A stretch of DNA of 24,050 nt, taken from the IMG/VR virus record IMGVR_UViG_3300009168_000111, positions 1 to 24,050 of that record; one strand, given 5' to 3'. Position numbers and translations under genes: made by a program. This document shows, piece by piece, positions 1 through 6,029 of the stretch; the stretch's first letter is position 1, and each line of letters begins with the position of its first letter. This DNA comes from a virus. Under the pieces are notes generated by a model. The model made no database searches and was not told where the DNA came from. It saw only the letters and a list, made by a program, of their open reading frames with translations.

Positions 1-71
1 TAGATTATAAGATAAAAAATCTATTGAAACGCGGAATACATCATGGAGCAGAGGGAGATTTTAAGAAATGA
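1..71 (+). CDS. C-terminal end of an upstream gene (partial)
   Basis: The frame starting at base 3 is open from the window edge to a TGA at 69-71 and encodes a basic tail ending HHGAEGDFKK. The other two frames stop within ten bases. The TGA overlaps the ATG of the next gene as ATGA. The same stop/start overlap joins most genes of this cluster, which is the main reason to believe this fragment. Nothing about its function can be said. Confidence 0.5.
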   Translation, partial: DYKIKNLLKRGIHHGAEGDFKK

Positions 72-541
72 AAAGTCTTAAGCAGTACATTTTAGAGGCT
101 CGTCCAAAGGGACAGAAGCGGTACGACAGAGATACCTCAAAGCTTGAGGCTCGTCTGGATCGCATGTACGCCGCTGGTGGTTCTCAGAAGAAAATAGACC
201 GTGCCGAGATGAGACTTGCCAGAAGAACAAATGATGGTGATTATGATGTCGAGGATGTGAATATTCACACCGCTCACGGTCAACTCGGTGTTCCTGTAGC
301 AAACGAGGATGATCCCAAAGTCATGTCTCTGGATGAATTGATGAGAGAAAAGGCAAGGAAAATCTACACCGATAACCATACTCATGAGATGGTAGGACGG
401 GAAATCAGAGATTCTCTGGTTGATCTCTCCATTCCCACGAAGCCATATGAAGGGGTCACTGACCATGAGATTGGAAAGGAAGCCCATAACATACTCATAA
501 AGAGAATGAATTTGATATCAAAGATAAAGAAGAATAAATAA
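68..541 (+). CDS. Putative head-packaged (internal) protein with capsid-targeting-like leader
   Basis: A 157-residue charged, basic protein with no recognised domain. The N-terminus MKSLKQYILEA matches the shape of the T4 internal-protein capsid-targeting sequence (MKTYQEFIAEA), which gp21 prohead protease cuts after (L/I)-x-E. Cleavage here would fall after ILE at residues 8-10. The following 40 residues are rich in Lys and Arg, as expected of a DNA-associated cargo. The start codon overlaps the stop of the upstream gene (ATGA) and has AGGGAG about ten bases upstream. A rho-independent terminator follows ten bases after the stop. Packaging is inferred from the leader alone; the mature function is unknown. 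Confidence 0.8.
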   Translation: MKSLKQYILEARPKGQKRYDRDTSKLEARLDRMYAAGGSQKKIDRAEMRLARRTNDGDYDVEDVNIHTAHGQLGVPVANEDDPKVMSLDELMREKARKIYTDNHTHEMVGREIRDSLVDLSIPTKPYEGVTDHEIGKEAHNILIKRMNLISKIKKNK

Positions 542-550
542 AAATAAAGA

Positions 551-578
551 CAGAGGGCTCAGTGCCCTCTGTTTTTTT
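551..578 (+). terminator. Rho-independent terminator
   Basis: A perfect 8-bp stem CAGAGGGC / GCCCTCTG with loop TCAGT is followed by seven T residues. It ends the upstream operon, and the next late promoter box begins at its last T. Confidence 0.92.
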
Positions 579-585
579 CTAAATA
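578..585 (+). promoter_or_regulatory. Late promoter box (TCTAAATA)
   Basis: TCTAAATA differs slightly from the T4 late consensus TATAAATA, which is bound by the gp55 sigma factor with gp33 and the gp45 clamp. It begins at the end of a terminator T-run and lies six bases upstream of the ATG at 592. Transcription would start at or next to that ATG. Confidence 0.6.
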
Positions 586-591
586 TATCAT

Positions 592-1029
592 ATGAAAAGA
601 TTTAAAGAAAAATTAACTGAAGGTGATGCGAGGCTCGACAGACTCTCGACTTCTGTTGAAAAGGCAAACAGAAGAGTTGAAGCCGCGATGAGGGATATCA
701 ATGTCGTGAATCGAAGAGTTAAATTGGATCCTTCGACACCGACAAAGCAAGCATTCGATGTTATGAGAAAAGCTTCTGAAACATATAATAGTCAACAAAA
801 TTTGCTTGGACCACTCGAAAGAGCAATTGGAAAGGTTCGAAGGCGTGAAGAAAAAATTTCTCATCTTCCGACACAAGTATTGGGTGCAAAACGATCTCTG
901 GGCCTATTCAGAAGTCTAGGAAAACACACTGGAAGACTTGCGGCTGCAAAGGCGGCAGGAGATCCTAAAAGAGAGGCTTTCAGTTCAAAAATGATTGAAA
1001 AAATCAAAAAACAGATGGGTATAGCATAA
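592..1029 (+). CDS. Putative head-packaged protein, basic and helical
   Basis: 145 residues, strongly basic, mostly predicted helix with heptad-like spacing (for example around residues 15-40 and 60-90). No known domain is recognised. The leader MKRFKEKLTEG fits the (L/I)-x-E prohead-protease pattern, with LTE followed by G. The ATG sits six bases after a late-type box and has no Shine-Dalgarno sequence, so its mRNA is probably leaderless. The stop TAA overlaps the next ATG as TAATG, making this the first gene of a six-gene translationally coupled run to 3074. A DNA-binding internal protein is a reasonable guess, but only a guess. Confidence 0.8.
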   Translation: MKRFKEKLTEGDARLDRLSTSVEKANRRVEAAMRDINVVNRRVKLDPSTPTKQAFDVMRKASETYNSQQNLLGPLERAIGKVRRREEKISHLPTQVLGAKRSLGLFRSLGKHTGRLAAAKAAGDPKREAFSSKMIEKIKKQMGIA

Positions 1030-1622
1030 TGAAAAAAACATTTAAACACTACATGGAGGAAGCCAAGAAACAGCCTAAAAGCGACATTCCTCCCCTCGAC
1101 AAGAGATACGGCACTCCGCAGGATCCAAGACTCGATATACACAGCGACGAAGCCTACAAGCAGTCTGGAAGTGGTACTGGAATATTCAGGGCTGGTATGG
1201 GTCACAGTCCTTACATTTATGGGGCTAAAAATTTACCAAAAGAGCCCACAGCACCACTCGAAAAGCCAAAAAGTCAGGTTTTAATCAAAAAAAGCGAAAC
1301 CCCACTCGATACAGTTCAGCCTAGGATGACTTTTCGGGAAATCGGAGATAAGTTTGACATCACCAAAGCTAGAGCAGAACAAATAGCAAAAACAGCTCTT
1401 CAAAAACTTGCCGCTGGTCTTCTAAAAAATAAGTTCAAACCAAGTGATTTTACACCAGAGATTCGAGATCCAACACCAGAAGAAAGTGCGGCAATGATTG
1501 AACGAGGAGAAGCAATAAAGAGGGGTGAAGAGCAATTCGCTAAAAATACTGCAACCAGAGCTCGAAGTGGAAAATTGAGTGGCGGGGAGCAGCATAGACA
1601 AAGAAGACTCAAAGGACAATGA
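1029..1622 (+). CDS. Putative head-packaged protein with sigma-70 region 4-like HTH
   Basis: 197 residues. The leader MKKTFKHYMEEA resembles a capsid-targeting sequence (MEE followed by A). Residues about 14-98 are proline-rich and probably disordered. Residues about 100-131 read MTFREIGDKFDITKARAEQI followed by AKTALQKL, which matches the region 4 helix-turn-helix of sigma-70 factors (typical pattern: T-x-x-E-I-G-x-x-F-x-x-T-x-x-R-x-x-Q-I-x-x-x-A-L-x-x-L). No region 2 is present, so it is not a complete sigma factor. The tail is rich in Arg and Lys. It overlaps its neighbours as TAATG upstream and ATGA downstream. Inference: a DNA-binding or polymerase-binding protein that may enter the cell with the genome. 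A role inside the infected cell only is equally possible. Confidence 0.82.
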   Translation: MKKTFKHYMEEAKKQPKSDIPPLDKRYGTPQDPRLDIHSDEAYKQSGSGTGIFRAGMGHSPYIYGAKNLPKEPTAPLEKPKSQVLIKKSETPLDTVQPRMTFREIGDKFDITKARAEQIAKTALQKLAAGLLKNKFKPSDFTPEIRDPTPEESAAMIERGEAIKRGEEQFAKNTATRARSGKLSGGEQHRQRRLKGQ

Positions 1623-1846
1623 TTTCATTTCTCGATTTCATCAACGAAGAAAGAAACCTAATGAGAGTCAGCCCGACTGAACTCAGGAGAATGCTTCGTG
1701 TTGCATCACAGGAGTCTGGCATCAGATCAAAGGAAGAGATGAATCTTGCCAGAATGATCTACCCGAGAGCATCAAAGAAAAGACCGACTGGATGGTACAA
1801 GTACATCAATCCAGAGCCATCAAATGAAAAAGAGGAGTTAGAATGA
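1619..1846 (+). CDS. Small putative head-packaged protein
   Basis: 75 residues, basic. The leader MISFLDFINEER follows the same pattern as its neighbours (INE followed by E) but lacks the usual Lys at position 2. The remainder, including a Tyr/Trp-containing stretch GWYKYINP near residues 58-65, matches no domain I know. The start overlaps the upstream stop (ATGA) and the stop overlaps the next start (ATGA), so expression should be coupled to the operon. Confidence 0.75.
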   Translation: MISFLDFINEERNLMRVSPTELRRMLRVASQESGIRSKEEMNLARMIYPRASKKRPTGWYKYINPEPSNEKEELE

Positions 1847-2430
1847 AAAGGTTTAATGATTTTCTAAATGAAGCGTCTGGTGGATTTCGTCATCGAGATC
1901 TATTTCACCAGACTATGATGGATGTCACGGAGAATCTTCCATTTGTGGTAAATACCGAAAGAGGCACTCATAAGTTCAGAAATCTACACGTTGCCACATT
2001 GAATCACGGTTCAATGTCAAATTATGTTCGTCACATGGAAAGACGCCCAAGGCACGCAGAGGCTGCTGGAAGACTCGGTGCTGATCATTCTCACTTCACT
2101 CGAATCATAACACCACATGTCGTTCGTGCCACGAAACTCGCCATATCAAAGATGCCAGCTTCGAGTGCTTCATATATGATATCGAAGTTTACTCCAGAGC
2201 AAATGGCCGAAAGATTTCTCAGAACACAGAGACAAACGGCCAGATTTCACCTAAAGGGTCATTTAGGTGATCTTCCCATGTCAAGGCATGTCAGAGCAGT
2301 ATCTGGATATCTTGTAGATAATAGCACCAAGGATCCAGTGCATAACTACTCTAGAGGTGGTCACTTCGGAATGGTGGACGATGATACATCTCAAGAGCAC
2401 ACCGCCGAGTTCTTTACACATATCCGATGA
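1843..2430 (+). CDS. Putative head-packaged protein, histidine-rich
   Basis: 195 residues. The leader MKRFNDFLNEA is one of the best matches in the window to the T4 capsid-targeting sequence, with predicted cleavage after LNE. The body is rich in His and Arg (for example HSHFTRIITPH and HVRAVSGYL), which might suggest metal binding or an enzyme, but no catalytic signature is recognised. It sits between the small 75-residue protein and the PAP2-like phosphatase, with ATGA overlaps on both sides. Function unknown. Confidence 0.8.
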   Translation: MKRFNDFLNEASGGFRHRDLFHQTMMDVTENLPFVVNTERGTHKFRNLHVATLNHGSMSNYVRHMERRPRHAEAAGRLGADHSHFTRIITPHVVRATKLAISKMPASSASYMISKFTPEQMAERFLRTQRQTARFHLKGHLGDLPMSRHVRAVSGYLVDNSTKDPVHNYSRGGHFGMVDDDTSQEHTAEFFTHIR

Positions 2431-3074
2431 AATATTCATTTAAACAATTCCTATCTGAATCGATAACTGATATTCATGATCGTCATGAAAAGAAGATCTG
2501 TATGCAAATGAACGATACGGAAACTGCTCTCGGTCGTTATATTGCTAAAAACCTGACTTTAAAACTACCAGATCACCCACCAGATGATGTTGAGAAGTTT
2601 AAAGTCATGGATATCATGTCAAAATCATCAGAAGCCGATATTAATTTTGGTATTTTAGTTGATTCAATTGATGGACACTATAATACATGGGCTCTGAATG
2701 TAAAAAAATTCACCAATAATAACTATTCTCAAGAATATTTTTATAATATTGGTGAAAAAGTTGATGGTCTAGTCTTGTATTATAAGAAAAAATATGGTAG
2801 AAGTAGACCTTCTCAGGAAGGTGTGAGGCATTATTTGCCATCCAGCACTCCTTCATATCCATCTGGACACACGACAGAGGCATTTGTGTTTGCAAATATT
2901 CTCTCAAAACTTCATCCAGAGCACAAAGAGAGCTTTTTTAAGCTCGCTGAGTTGATTTCTTTGTCAAGAGTGGTATTGGGATTGCATTATCCGAGCGACA
3001 ATGATGCTGGAAAAACTCTCGCAGAGTTCATAATCAATCATCAATTGGTTGATATAGAACCACTAAAGACATAA
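2427..3074 (+). CDS. PAP2-family phosphatase-like protein with capsid-targeting-like leader
   Basis: 215 residues. All three PAP2 / vanadium-haloperoxidase signatures are present in order: K120-x6-R127-P128, PSGH at 145-148, and S180-R181-x5-H187-x3-D191. H187 is the expected nucleophile and H148 the acid/base residue. No strong membrane spans are seen, so it resembles soluble class A acid phosphatases rather than integral lipid phosphatases. The leader MKYSFKQFLSES fits the prohead-protease pattern (LSE followed by S). It is the last gene of the coupled operon. Known of the family: hydrolysis of phosphomonoesters or diphosphates such as lipid phosphates. Inferred: a virion-delivered phosphatase. 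The substrate cannot be read from sequence. Confidence 0.87.
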   Translation: MKYSFKQFLSESITDIHDRHEKKICMQMNDTETALGRYIAKNLTLKLPDHPPDDVEKFKVMDIMSKSSEADINFGILVDSIDGHYNTWALNVKKFTNNNYSQEYFYNIGEKVDGLVLYYKKKYGRSRPSQEGVRHYLPSSTPSYPSGHTTEAFVFANILSKLHPEHKESFFKLAELISLSRVVLGLHYPSDNDAGKTLAEFIINHQLVDIEPLKT

Positions 3075-3110
3075 TTCTTCTTCTCATACCACACAGAAAT
3101 TATAATCACC

Positions 3111-3118
3111 TATAAATA
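3111..3118 (+). promoter_or_regulatory. Late promoter box (TATAAATA)
   Basis: An exact match to the T4 late promoter consensus. Unlike the other late boxes in the window it leaves room for a short leader containing AAGGGG before the ATG at 3137. Confidence 0.75.
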
Positions 3119-3136
3119 TCTTGTCAAGGGGTCAAA

Positions 3137-3373
3137 ATGAAAAAAATCAAAGAAATTTTTGAAGAAATCTACAAAAAGGCTGGTCAGAAGGTTGTTTTTT
3201 CGAAGGGTGAGAAGGAAAATATCCTGAATTTGAAGAAACAAGGCATCAAAATCAGAAAAGCAAAGCATAAGAAGAAGAAAAGGGGTGGAATTTCCATTCC
3301 AAAGCCAAAGTCTTCACAGCATAAGGGTGAAACTCCAAAAACACAGGAGTCATCGAGTGCTGAGAAGAACTAA
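3137..3373 (+). CDS. Small Lys-rich putative head-packaged protein
   Basis: 78 residues, about one third Lys/Arg, with a poly-basic centre (residues about 38-52) and a Ser/Pro/Lys tail resembling histone-like tails. The leader MKKIKEIFEEI resembles the capsid-targeting pattern (FEE followed by I), but less well than its neighbours. It has its own exact late promoter and the SD AAGGGG, with 7 bases to the ATG. The composition suggests nucleic-acid binding. No domain is recognised. Confidence 0.75.
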   Translation: MKKIKEIFEEIYKKAGQKVVFSKGEKENILNLKKQGIKIRKAKHKKKKRGGISIPKPKSSQHKGETPKTQESSSAEKN

Positions 3374-3659
3374 TTTTGCCAGAGTCAACTTGATTCATGA
3401 ATTGACTCTTGGAATTTGCAAAGCATCCTTTCGAAAAGTCTCGAATGGACAGTATCGAAACATGTTTTGCACACTGAACAGTGGTATGATTCCAGAAAAG
3501 TACAAGAATACTCTTCTGGAAATCTATAAAACACAAGAAAATCCAGATATTTTGCCAGTTTTTGACATAAAAGAACAAGCTTGGAAAAGTTTCTACATTC
3601 CCAAGCTTGTTTTATTCATAACTTCAGATGAACTGAAGAAAGACAAGCGATTTACTTGA
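3357..3659 (+). CDS. Small SH3-like (DUF2693-type) phage protein, GTG start
   Basis: About 100 residues from a GTG at 3357 that has a strong SD (AGGAG at 3345-3349, seven bases away) and overlaps the end of the upstream gene by 17 bases. The core shows a pattern seen in small phage DUF2693-type proteins: a short strand, GQYRNMFCTLN, IPEKY, then a domain-closing LPVFDIKEQAWKSFYI. These are predicted small beta-barrels of unknown role. A further upstream GTG at 3285 would add residues but lies deep in the upstream gene and lacks an equally good SD. It converges with the minus-strand gene, overlapping it by 8 bases. Confidence 0.72.
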   Translation: MLRRTNFARVNLIHELTLGICKASFRKVSNGQYRNMFCTLNSGMIPEKYKNTLLEIYKTQENPDILPVFDIKEQAWKSFYIPKLVLFITSDELKKDKRFT

Positions 3660-3870
3660 AGCCAGTGAGTGCTGCGGACGGTATAACTCTCCAACCAACG
3701 ATTGGAACCGTTTCACCGAAGGGTATACAAACATTACAAGTAATTCCTCCGCTAGCCATAGGAAAAACCTGTGCAGTCACAGTTCCTGATGTTGCTGGAT
3801 TGTGAAGTGCTCTGAAATTGGCCGTTATGCCTTCACTTGGTATGGGAAAGCCGTATCTAAAAGGATCCAT
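3652..3870 (-). CDS. Small minus-strand virion-type protein
   Basis: 72 residues with beta-strand character (short T-V-T and V-P-I-V-G-W segments) and a conserved-looking NPATSGTVT segment near residues 25-33. I associate this with small head or tail accessory proteins of T4-like marine phages but cannot name it. The start is well supported: AAGGAGAA lies about six bases upstream of the ATG, and a late box (GATAAATA) lies 17 to 24 bases upstream. It is a single gene on the minus strand between plus-strand genes. Confidence 0.72.
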   Translation of the reverse strand: MDPFRYGFPIPSEGITANFRALHNPATSGTVTAQVFPMASGGITCNVCIPFGETVPIVGWRVIPSAALTGFK

Positions 3871-3886
3871 ATATTCTCCTTAATAT

Positions 3887-3894
3887 TATTTATC
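3887..3894 (-). promoter_or_regulatory. Late promoter box (GATAAATA, minus strand)
   Basis: The plus strand reads TATTTATC, giving GATAAATA on the minus strand, which fits the NATAAATA late consensus. It drives the 72-residue gene. It touches the -35 box of the divergent host-type promoter starting at 3895. Confidence 0.65.
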
Positions 3895-3922
3895 TTGACA
3901 CATAATTATAACATGCTATAAT
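3895..3922 (+). promoter_or_regulatory. Host-type sigma-70 promoter
   Basis: TTGACA (3895-3900), 16-base spacer, TATAAT (3917-3922), with an extended -10 TGC just before it. The predicted start near 3929 leaves only about ten bases, including the SD GGAGA, before the ATG at 3939. Confidence 0.85.
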
Positions 3923-3938
3923 GTTTACGGAGATATTT

Positions 3939-4103
3939 ATGGCAAACACAACGGATAGAGAAGTAAAGGCAAAACATCGCAAGCGTAAGGCAAGAATCAA
4001 GAGAAATGCTCAAAATTCTATTGCAAACCATGCAAAGAAGAAAACTTTAGAAAAGCTATTCAAGGAAGGGAAGCTTCCGAAGATTGCGATGGGAAGGCTC
4101 TAA
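3939..4103 (+). CDS. Very basic small protein
   Basis: 54 residues starting MANTTDREVKAKHRKRKARI, with about 20 Lys/Arg. The ATG at 3939 is chosen over one at 3921, which lies inside the -10 box. GGAGA precedes it by five bases. The stop lies in the loop of the terminator hairpin. It has a consensus host promoter and no capsid-targeting leader, so it is probably early and cytoplasmic, perhaps RNA- or DNA-binding. No domain is recognised. Confidence 0.78.
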   Translation: MANTTDREVKAKHRKRKARIKRNAQNSIANHAKKKTLEKLFKEGKLPKIAMGRL

Positions 4104-4118
4104 GCCTTCTTTTTTTTT
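4093..4118 (+). terminator. Rho-independent terminator
   Basis: Stem GAAGGCT / AGCCTTC with loop CTA, followed by nine T residues. The TAA stop of the upstream gene runs from the loop into the second arm (4101-4103). The late box of the next gene begins at the end of the T-run. Confidence 0.9.
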
Positions 4119-4125
4119 ATAAATA
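4118..4125 (+). promoter_or_regulatory. Late promoter box (TATAAATA)
   Basis: An exact T4 late consensus beginning at the end of the terminator T-run and ending five bases before the ATG at 4131. The predicted +1 coincides with the start codon. Confidence 0.75.
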
Positions 4126-4130
4126 TTAGC

Positions 4131-4514
4131 ATGAAAACATACAAAGAGATTAAATCATTAATTACTGAAAAGATGAGAAGTGATCCAAAGGAAGAGAAGG
4201 CAAGACTCACCGCTAGATTGAAAAATATTGAATCAGAGACTCCAGAGTTGAGTCGAGAAGAGGAAAAGCTGGCTATTGCAACTTCCCCAGAAGTCAAGAA
4301 AAGCAAGGCTGGAAGGGCTGCGAGTGGCAAGCTCTTCAAGAGAACTATGAAGCAGTATCAGGCTGGTGACGTAGATGCCGCATTACAGGGTGTAGAGGAT
4401 GTGATTTCGGGTGCAAAGGGCAAGCAAACATCGGCTCTGGCAAGAGATTTCGGATCAAAGAGCAAGGTCAGGGCATATAAGACCGCAGTATCTCGTTATA
4501 AGAAATCTTATTGA
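4131..4514 (+). CDS. Putative head-packaged protein, basic
   Basis: 127 residues, helical and rich in Lys, Arg and Ala. The leader MKTYKEIKSLITEK begins like the T4 internal proteins (MKTYQEF...), with ITE followed by K as the possible protease site, slightly later than usual. It has an exact late box five bases upstream and no SD, so a leaderless mRNA is likely. The TGA stop lies inside the -35 TTGACA of the next promoter. No domain is recognised. Confidence 0.78.
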   Translation: MKTYKEIKSLITEKMRSDPKEEKARLTARLKNIESETPELSREEEKLAIATSPEVKKSKAGRAASGKLFKRTMKQYQAGDVDAALQGVEDVISGAKGKQTSALARDFGSKSKVRAYKTAVSRYKKSY

Positions 4515-4539
4515 CATGACACATCGGTGATGCTATAAT
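4511..4539 (+). promoter_or_regulatory. Host-type sigma-70 promoter
   Basis: TTGACA (4511-4516), 17-base spacer, TATAAT (4534-4539) with extended -10 TGC: a fully consensus promoter. The predicted +1 at about 4546 is the A of the next ATG. Confidence 0.9.
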
Positions 4540-4545
4540 GTCGAA

Positions 4546-5076
4546 ATGAACATCTTTGCAGTTCACGAAAGTCCGTATGTGGCAGCACATCAACTGTGCG
4601 ATAAGCACGTGGTAAAAATGATCGTAGAAGGCTGTCAAATGCTTTCTACGATCCATCGTATGTCTTCGAGTCATGTTATTCATGCACCTGTAGAACTCTA
4701 TAAGGAATGTTTTCATAATCATCCATGTACAATCTGGGCTCGGCAGACTTCAGAGAACTATTGCTGGCTGGCTGACCACACACTTGAACTTTCGCGCGAA
4801 TACACATTTCGGTATTCCAGAATTCACAAGTCTCATGATATGTGCAAGTGGTTTTCTCTGAACATTCCATGGAATGTACCATTTGGTGCAAGGACTGAGT
4901 TTGCTCAGGCAATGCCCGATAAATACAAGGATCAGTCTTCCATCGTTGCGTATCGTAGGTATTATGTGAACGAGAAGATGAAGTTCGCCAAGTGGAAGTA
5001 TTCTGAAAAGCCAGAGTGGATTGATGATGAAAACTTGAAGGTTAATGATGTGCCAATGCAAGTATTGCAATCGTGA
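4546..5076 (+). CDS. Conserved phage protein of unknown function
   Basis: 176 residues. The pattern MNIFAVHESPYVAAHQLCDK followed by HVVKM, then HPCTIWAR, EYTFRY, and a C-terminal AMPDKYK / AYRRYY / FAKWK, is that of a protein family widespread in T4-like and other large phages. I cannot assign it a biochemical activity with confidence. The conserved His, Cys and Trp/Tyr residues suggest an enzyme. The start codon coincides with the predicted transcription start and no SD exists, so translation is probably leaderless. The HNH gene overlaps its 3' end by 32 bases. Confidence 0.82.
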   Translation: MNIFAVHESPYVAAHQLCDKHVVKMIVEGCQMLSTIHRMSSSHVIHAPVELYKECFHNHPCTIWARQTSENYCWLADHTLELSREYTFRYSRIHKSHDMCKWFSLNIPWNVPFGARTEFAQAMPDKYKDQSSIVAYRRYYVNEKMKFAKWKYSEKPEWIDDENLKVNDVPMQVLQS

Positions 5077-5392
5077 ATTTGTTCCGAGAAAGAAAAAAGG
5101 CTGCAGCGTTTGTTCGTCCTGCGATGTGACAAAGCGTAGGTGGGAATCACGGAAGGAGTTGATCACCAGTCTCGGTGGTAAATGCACCAAGTGTGGTTTC
5201 TCTGGATGTCCAGCCTCCCTGCAATTTCATCATCTTGATCCTACAAATAAAAAATATGGTTTGTTTTCAAAGAATCTTCTGAGGGCAGATCGATTTGTTG
5301 AAGCCAGTAAATGTATTCTTCTATGTGCGAACTGTCATATCGAAGAACACACGAACCAGGAACTTCTCAAAAAAATGGGCGTGGTCGTTTGA
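5045..5392 (+). CDS. HNH endonuclease
   Basis: 115 residues. Zinc-ribbon-like cysteines occur near the N-terminus (C3, C5, C8, and C20/C23/C26). The HNH core follows: C47-x2-C50, LQFHHLDP with H62/H63 and D65, and C94-x2-C97-H98 ending in H102. This is the layout of small free-standing phage HNH nucleases, which nick or cut DNA using one metal ion; many are homing endonucleases. It starts inside the preceding gene, and its TGA lies in the -35 of the following promoter. Whether it is mobile or a phage-encoded restriction/repair nuclease cannot be told. Confidence 0.85.
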   Translation: MMCQCKYCNREFVPRKKKGCSVCSSCDVTKRRWESRKELITSLGGKCTKCGFSGCPASLQFHHLDPTNKKYGLFSKNLLRADRFVEASKCILLCANCHIEEHTNQELLKKMGVVV

Positions 5393-5417
5393 CAAGTGCA
5401 AATACCTAGAGTATAAT
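5389..5417 (+). promoter_or_regulatory. Host-type sigma-70 promoter for tRNA-Lys
   Basis: TTGACA (5389-5394), 17-base spacer, TATAAT (5412-5417). The predicted start near 5424 is ten bases before the tRNA. The stop codon of the HNH gene is inside the -35 box. Confidence 0.85.
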
Positions 5418-5433
5418 AACCACATACAAGTAA

Positions 5434-5505
5434 GCTTTGGTGGCAGACTAGTAATGCAGCACCCTTTTAAGGTGAAGAATGTGGGGGCAGTACCCACCCA
5501 AAGCA
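5434..5505 (+). tRNA. tRNA-Lys (anticodon UUU), atypical
   Basis: A perfect 7-bp acceptor stem GCTTTGG / CCAAAGC, discriminator A, no encoded CCA. D stem GCA/TGC, anticodon stem with loop CTTTTAA giving anticodon TTT at 5466-5468, and a 5-bp T stem GTGGG/CCCAC. The T loop is GGCAGTA instead of the usual TTCRAAT, and the D loop (GACTAGTAA) lacks the GG pair, so the normal D-loop/T-loop contact is missing. It has its own consensus promoter. It is either a functional but structurally unusual tRNA or a decaying one. Confidence 0.72.
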
Positions 5506-5535
5506 TTAGATTAATTTATTATATTTTAATTGGGA

Positions 5536-5564
5536 TTGACTTTTACGGTAATGTATGATACAAT
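5536..5564 (+). promoter_or_regulatory. Host-type promoter, extended -10
   Basis: TTGACT (5536-5541), 17-base spacer, TACAAT (5559-5564) preceded by TGA. It should drive the winged-helix gene through an AT-rich leader of about 140 bases. That leader (about 5571-5709) holds a weak second -10 (TATAAT at 5619) and an imperfect hairpin near 5615-5636, but no gene I can support. Confidence 0.6.
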
Positions 5565-5709
5565 CACAATTAAGACAAGATGAAATTTGCATATAGTTGT
5601 TTTAAGTTAGAGCTAGTCTATAATTATTTATAGTCTAAAAAATATAAAATGTCTGTCATTGCATAAGACTCGATGTAATGATCAAAACCAAGAGTCATGG
5701 AGAATTGTT

Positions 5710-5991
5710 ATGTCAAACAGTGTACTTTCTAAGAAGCGTAAGGTCATCAATTATCTCGCCGCAGGGCGAGGCATCACTGCAGCGGAAGCACGTAGCCGCT
5801 TTGGTGTCAAGAATCTTCGTGCAATGATGAGCGACATTCGCATCCTGGTTGAGCGTTACGGCAACTGGGAAGTAGAGACTGAGGAAACTCGTTCTGGTAA
5901 TACTCGCTACTTCATGCGCGATACCTACAGCGGTAAGCGTAAGTTTACGTTCACCGATTCTGGTTCGCGTCGAATGGCCGTCAGCCGCTAA
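5710..5991 (+). CDS. Small winged-helix/HTH DNA-binding protein
   Basis: 93 residues from the ATG at 5710, which has GGAGA six bases upstream; an earlier in-frame ATG at 5659 lacks a ribosome site. Residues about 3-40 (SKKRKVINYLAAGRGITAAE followed by ARSRFGV) form a helix-turn-helix, then basic MMSDIRILVERYG and a beta wing around NTRYFMRD. The same family is common in cyanophages and marine T4-like phages, where its role is unknown. It is followed at once by a terminator, so it is a one-gene unit under a host promoter. Confidence 0.82.
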   Translation: MSNSVLSKKRKVINYLAAGRGITAAEARSRFGVKNLRAMMSDIRILVERYGNWEVETEETRSGNTRYFMRDTYSGKRKFTFTDSGSRRMAVSR

Positions 5992-5997
5992 TAGGAA

Positions 5998-6026
5998 AGA
6001 GGCGATTAAGTTCGCCTCTCTCTTTT
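5998..6026 (+). terminator. Rho-independent terminator
   Basis: Perfect 8-bp stem AGAGGCGA / TCGCCTCT, loop TTAAGT, then CTC and a run of seven T. The next gene begins only a few bases later. Confidence 0.9.
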
Positions 6027-6029
6027 TTT

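Noticed and set aside
3285-3356. Longer form of the 100-residue protein from a GTG at 3285
   Set aside because: It would overlap most of the Lys-rich gene's 3' end; the GTG at 3357 has a near-perfect SD at the right distance.
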